Shown piece by piece: positions 5,277 through 7,732 of a stretch of DNA of 7,732 bases. Origin of the DNA: Verrucomicrobiota bacterium. GTDB taxonomy: Bacteria > Verrucomicrobiota > Verrucomicrobiia > Limisphaerales > UBA1100. The translations under genes and the position numbers were made by a program. The first letter of the stretch is position 1; every line of letters begins with the position of its first letter. A model generated the notes under the pieces. It was not told the DNA's origin. It did not search any database and was given only the letters and a program-made list of their open reading frames with translations. The stretch lies in contig JAPKDK010000134.1 of NCBI GenBank assembly GCA_028872645.1, forward strand, positions 1 to 7,732, given 5' to 3'.

Positions 5277-6892
5277 TTTTTCGTGGCTGTGCCGGGGCGA
5301 ACTTTGTCCTGCCACTCTTTTGGCTTTTCCGAAATATCGCTGTCGTCCTCGTAGTGTTTCTGCAGGGTGCGCAGTTGTTTTTTTAAATCGGCGGCGAGCT
5401 TGCCGGTGCCTTTTTTGCCGTAGAGATTTTGCAGCTCATCGGGATCGCTTTGCAGGTCGTACAATTCCCATTCATTTCCAAACTGATAAAAGTGCATCAG
5501 CTTGTAGCGCTCGGTGCGGATGCCGTAGTGGCGGGGGATCATGTGCACGCTGGGGTATTCGTAGTAGTGATAATAAATGCTGGAGCGCCAGTCTTTCGGG
5601 TTTTGCCCGCGGAGCAGTGGGACGAGTGAGGTGCCCTGCATATCGGCGGGGATTTTCGCGCCGGCGATGTCGAGAAAGGTTTCGGCGTAGTCGAGGTTTT
5701 GGATGAGATGCGTGTCGCGCGAGCCGGGCTTGGTGACGCCCGGCCAATTCACGATGAAGGGCATCATCAGCGATTCCTCGTACATCCAGCGTTTGTCGTA
5801 CCAGCCGTGGTCGCCGATATAAAAACCCTGATCGGAGCAGTAGATGACAATGGTGTTATCGGCGAGGCCCAAGTCCTTGAGCGTGGCGCGCAGTCGGCCG
5901 ACGCTTTCATCGACGCCTTTTACGCAGCGCAAATAATTTTTCGCGTAGCGTTGAAATTTCCAACGCACGAGTGCCTTGCCGGAGAGGTTGGCCTTGTGAA
6001 ATGCGGCATCCTTGGGGGCGTACGCGGCGCGCCAGGTTTTCAACTGCGCGGGCGACATGCGTTTCATGTTGCGCCATGCGGAACGATCCTGCCGCTTTTG
6101 CGATGCGGGCTGATTGTAATCAGGCGTGAGGTCAACGAAAAGGTCGTAGTTCAAATCCATGTGTCGGTCGATTTCCAGTTCCTGATGGCGCGCGGGCGGG
6201 GCGTTGTCTTTCCATTGGTCGAAGAGCGTGGCCGGCTCGGGGATTTCAATGTCGTCGTACAGATGCAGATGGCGCATCGCGGGCATCCAGTTGCGATGCG
6301 GCGCCTTGTGCTGCACCATCATCATGAAGGGTTGGTCATCCTTACGCTTTTTGGTGAGCCACTCCACCGCAAGATCCGTTACCACATCCGTGCAATAGCC
6401 ATCGATGCGCTTTCGGCCGTTGGGGAAAATCATATCCGGATTATAATAAAGCCCTTGCCCCGGCAGCACCGCCCAGTCATCAAACCCCTGCGGTTGGCCC
6501 TTGAGATGGCTCTTGCCGTAGATGGCCGTTTGGTATCCTGCCTTTTGCAACAGCTTGGGAAAAATCTGCTGAGTCCAGTCGAAGCTGTTGCCGTTGTTCA
6601 TGAAGCCATTCTTGTGGCTGTGCTTACCGGTCATGATCACCGCGCGACTCGGGCCGCAGATGGAGTTGGAACAAAAACTTTTTTCAAACAACATTCCGCC
6701 CTTCGCCAAGCGGTCAATTTCCGGCGTTGGGTTCACCGATTTCAGCCAGCCATTGTAGGCACCTATTGCGTGGGGAGCATGGTCATCGCTGAAGACAAAT
6801 AATATATTCGGCCGCTGGTCCTTAGCTTGGACTGGCGAAACCATCACAATAACCAGGGCAATCAAACGTAAAAGATAATTTTTCATGGGCAT
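5273..6892 (-). CDS. Secreted type I sulfatase (formylglycine-dependent, S1 family)
   Basis: 539 residues from ATG 6892; ATG 6886, two codons later, is equally possible because neither has a Shine-Dalgarno. A signal peptide covers about 1-23, ending PVQA. The mature part starts RPNILFVFSDDH, with Asp36 and Asp37 as metal ligands. CGPSR at 79-83 is the C-x-P-S-R signature whose Cys is converted to formylglycine. TGKHSHKNG (88-96), YGKSHLKG (125-132), QHKAPHRNW (194-202), CSDQGFYIGDHGWYDKRWMYEES (352-374) and a C-terminal RTERYKLMHF...WELYDLQSDPDEL segment complete the alkaline-phosphatase-like sulfatase fold and its DUF4976-type tail. All active-site residues are present. It would hydrolyse sulfate esters on extracellular glycans. 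The subfamily resembles GlcNAc-6-sulfatase/S1_11-type enzymes, but the substrate is not certain. The maturation enzyme is not in the window. It is convergent with the dehydrogenase and divergent from the next gene. Confidence 0.95.
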   Translation of the reverse strand: MPMKNYLLRLIALVIVMVSPVQAKDQRPNILFVFSDDHAPHAIGAYNGWLKSVNPTPEIDRLAKGGMLFEKSFCSNSICGPSRAVIMTGKHSHKNGFMNNGNSFDWTQQIFPKLLQKAGYQTAIYGKSHLKGQPQGFDDWAVLPGQGLYYNPDMIFPNGRKRIDGYCTDVVTDLAVEWLTKKRKDDQPFMMMVQHKAPHRNWMPAMRHLHLYDDIEIPEPATLFDQWKDNAPPARHQELEIDRHMDLNYDLFVDLTPDYNQPASQKRQDRSAWRNMKRMSPAQLKTWRAAYAPKDAAFHKANLSGKALVRWKFQRYAKNYLRCVKGVDESVGRLRATLKDLGLADNTIVIYCSDQGFYIGDHGWYDKRWMYEESLMMPFIVNWPGVTKPGSRDTHLIQNLDYAETFLDIAGAKIPADMQGTSLVPLLRGQNPKDWRSSIYYHYYEYPSVHMIPRHYGIRTERYKLMHFYQFGNEWELYDLQSDPDELQNLYGKKGTGKLAADLKKQLRTLQKHYEDDSDISEKPKEWQDKVRPGTATKN

Positions 6893-6907
6893 AAAAGGTG
6901 GACGGCG

Positions 6908-6916
6908 AAGCTAGCA
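6908..6916 (-). promoter_or_regulatory. Weak extended -10-like box upstream of the sulfatase
   Basis: Minus-strand TGCTAGCTT carries TGn plus TAGCTT (three of six matches) and would start transcription near 6901, about 9 bases before ATG 6892. It starts with the same TGCTA as the box upstream of dgcN. The match is weak and there is no experimental or statistical support. It lies in the 75-base divergent spacer 6893-6967. Confidence 0.2.
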
Positions 6917-6953
6917 GTTGCTCGGCGATTGTCTAGCGAAATGGGCGCGCGTG

Positions 6954-6962
6954 TGTTACATT
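6954..6962 (+). promoter_or_regulatory. Possible extended -10 promoter for the small secreted protein, leaderless
   Basis: TGTTACATT fits TGn plus TACATT (four of six matches). A transcription start 6-7 bases downstream would fall on or next to ATG 6968, so the mRNA would be leaderless, in keeping with the lack of a Shine-Dalgarno. No convincing -35 was found. Confidence 0.3.
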
Positions 6963-6967
6963 GGTAT

Positions 6968-7642
6968 ATGATTCGACCCTCCCTTTTAATTTCATTCTTC
7001 GTACTCAGCCTGTTTGTTCATGCCGCCGATGAGCTAAAACTCAAGTTCAAGGATGGCGCAATTCTGTCCGGGGCAAGAATTTATGTGCCCGCTGTCGCGC
7101 ACTCCACGGGCAACCCCGACGGGCGCGGGGTGATCCTGATGTATCATGACAAACTTTACATTCATCATTTCCCCTACCGCCAACCGCGCAAAGTCATCCG
7201 CGTGATTGACGACGACGTTGATAACGGCATTTACAAAACCGCTGCCGCGATGGAGGAACTCGAGCATTACCGCCCTCACTCATCAACGCTTGATCCTTCC
7301 CCGCGTGAGCTGTTTTATTCCTGCACCCCCTCGCGGATTGCCTTTTTTCATTTTGACCAGCCGAGCCTGAATGTCCTGAGCCGGTCTATCGCCAAACATT
7401 CTCGTATCTCACGCGCCCATAAACAGGCGGCTCTCAAGGCCATCCAGAACGCTTATCATGCTAACCCCAACCCCGCCTACTATAACACTCCATTGCACTC
7501 GCAGATCTGGCAAAGGGAAGCTGATCGTGACGTGGCCCGATATCAGAATAAAGTTTTCTACGGCAAATGGATCGATCAACCCGAGCTGGCCCCGGTTACT
7601 TTTAGGAAATTACTGAGCGCCCGCCGGAAGCGTGCGCCCTAA
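6968..7642 (+). CDS. Small secreted protein of unknown function
   Basis: 224 residues from ATG 6968. A TTG further upstream in the same frame (6929) would place a polar stretch before the signal peptide and is less likely. Residues 1-19 form a signal peptide (MIRPSLLISFF, then VLSLFVHA) with probable cleavage after HAA. The mature N-terminus, ELKLKFKDGAILSGARIYVP, followed by a strand-rich stretch to about residue 80, resembles the short 'xLKDGRxLxGAxV' beta domain common in secreted PVC-group proteins. The rest is helical, His-rich and basic, with a Tyr/Asn-rich stretch (NAYHANPNPAYYN) around 160-172 and a very basic C-terminus (RKLLSARRKRAP). There is a single Cys in the mature part, in YSCTPSR. 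That is not a sulfatase site, as the fold is absent. I do not recognise the family. Its last 33 bases overlap the convergent peptidase gene. Confidence 0.75.
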   Translation: MIRPSLLISFFVLSLFVHAADELKLKFKDGAILSGARIYVPAVAHSTGNPDGRGVILMYHDKLYIHHFPYRQPRKVIRVIDDDVDNGIYKTAAAMEELEHYRPHSSTLDPSPRELFYSCTPSRIAFFHFDQPSLNVLSRSIAKHSRISRAHKQAALKAIQNAYHANPNPAYYNTPLHSQIWQREADRDVARYQNKVFYGKWIDQPELAPVTFRKLLSARRKRAP

Positions 7643-7732
7643 AAAATCTGTTATCGCTGTGCGTAAATGCAGCGTTGTGCCCTTGCCTTCGCGGATGGAG
7701 TGGGTTCGGTTCGGGTACGCCAGCATCTCAAA
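7610..7732 (-). CDS. C-terminal end of an S9B prolyl oligopeptidase / DPP-IV-like serine peptidase, cut by window edge
   Basis: On the minus strand the last 40 codons of an open frame enter from the right edge and end at TAA 7612-7610. The peptide reads FEMLAYPNRTHSIREGKGTT and then LHLRTAITDFLGRTL. This matches the C-terminus of bacterial dipeptidyl peptidase IV-like enzymes, where 'YPxRxHxI' carries the catalytic His (here in RTHSI) and 'TxxHLxxxxxxFL' is the final helix. The catalytic Ser and the propeller lie outside the window. The 3' end overlaps the convergent small secreted protein gene by 33 bases (7610-7642). The identification rests on a short piece, but the motif is distinctive. 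Confidence 0.78.
   Translation of the reverse strand, partial: FEMLAYPNRTHSIREGKGTTLHLRTAITDFLGRTLPAGAQ

Noticed and set aside
5699..6802. Plus-strand open frame of 367 codons opposite the sulfatase
   Set aside because: It is antisense to a complete sulfatase with all catalytic motifs, and has no ribosome site and no family resemblance.
1..7732. tRNA, rRNA, CRISPR array, insertion sequence or attachment-site repeats
   Set aside because: Nothing resembling cloverleaf sequences, regularly spaced repeats, transposase motifs or terminal inverted repeats was seen when reading both strands. The window is almost entirely explained by protein genes.

Overview
The window looks like a piece of chromosome from a GC-rich marine or aquatic bacterium of the PVC group, most likely Verrucomicrobiota (possibly Planctomycetota). 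This rests on the mix of a secreted sulfatase, a secreted SASA-family esterase, a small secreted protein with a 'KDG..LSGA' N-terminus and weak or absent Shine-Dalgarno sites. It is an inference, because no rRNA or other marker gene is present.

Layout. (1) Positions 1-1214, minus strand: a DUF1611 gene (dgcN-like, 186-1214) followed after one base by the start of an enolase-superfamily epimerase (dgcA-like, 184 to beyond the left edge). This pair matches the described D-glutamate catabolic pair of a D-Glu N-acetyltransferase and an N-acetyl-D-Glu racemase. (2) Positions 1309-5276, plus strand: a secreted SASA-type carbohydrate esterase, then a two-frame gene 7 bases downstream (2459-2923 and 2904-4238), then a CtBP-type D-2-hydroxyacid dehydrogenase (4287-5276). 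(3) Positions 5273-6892, minus strand: a secreted type I sulfatase with its CGPSR formylglycine site. (4) Positions 6968-7642, plus strand: a small secreted protein of unknown function. (5) Positions 7610-7732, minus strand: the last 40 codons of an S9B prolyl oligopeptidase/DPP-IV-like peptidase, recognisable by the catalytic-His region YPNRTHSI and running off the right edge.

The most unusual item is the two-frame gene. Read together, its halves make a protein of about 592 residues with no signal peptide. It has a helical N-terminus, a sugar-enzyme-like beta domain (RIFT-barrel/YetA-like by eye), a large middle region and a C-terminal MIP18/DUF59 domain (SufT/PaaD family) in which the family's conserved Cys is Arg. 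It carries an apparent +1 frameshift near 2890-2923.

Working together: the esterase and sulfatase would remove acetyl and sulfate decorations from extracellular glycans. The RIFT-like protein and the dehydrogenase could act on the released sugar or acid inside the cell. The left-hand pair and the right-hand peptidase would handle amino acids and peptides. All links beyond gene spacing are inference. The DNA is very compact: both convergent gene pairs overlap at their 3' ends, no intergenic stretch exceeds about 95 bases, and no RNA gene, mobile element, CRISPR array or clear hairpin terminator was seen.
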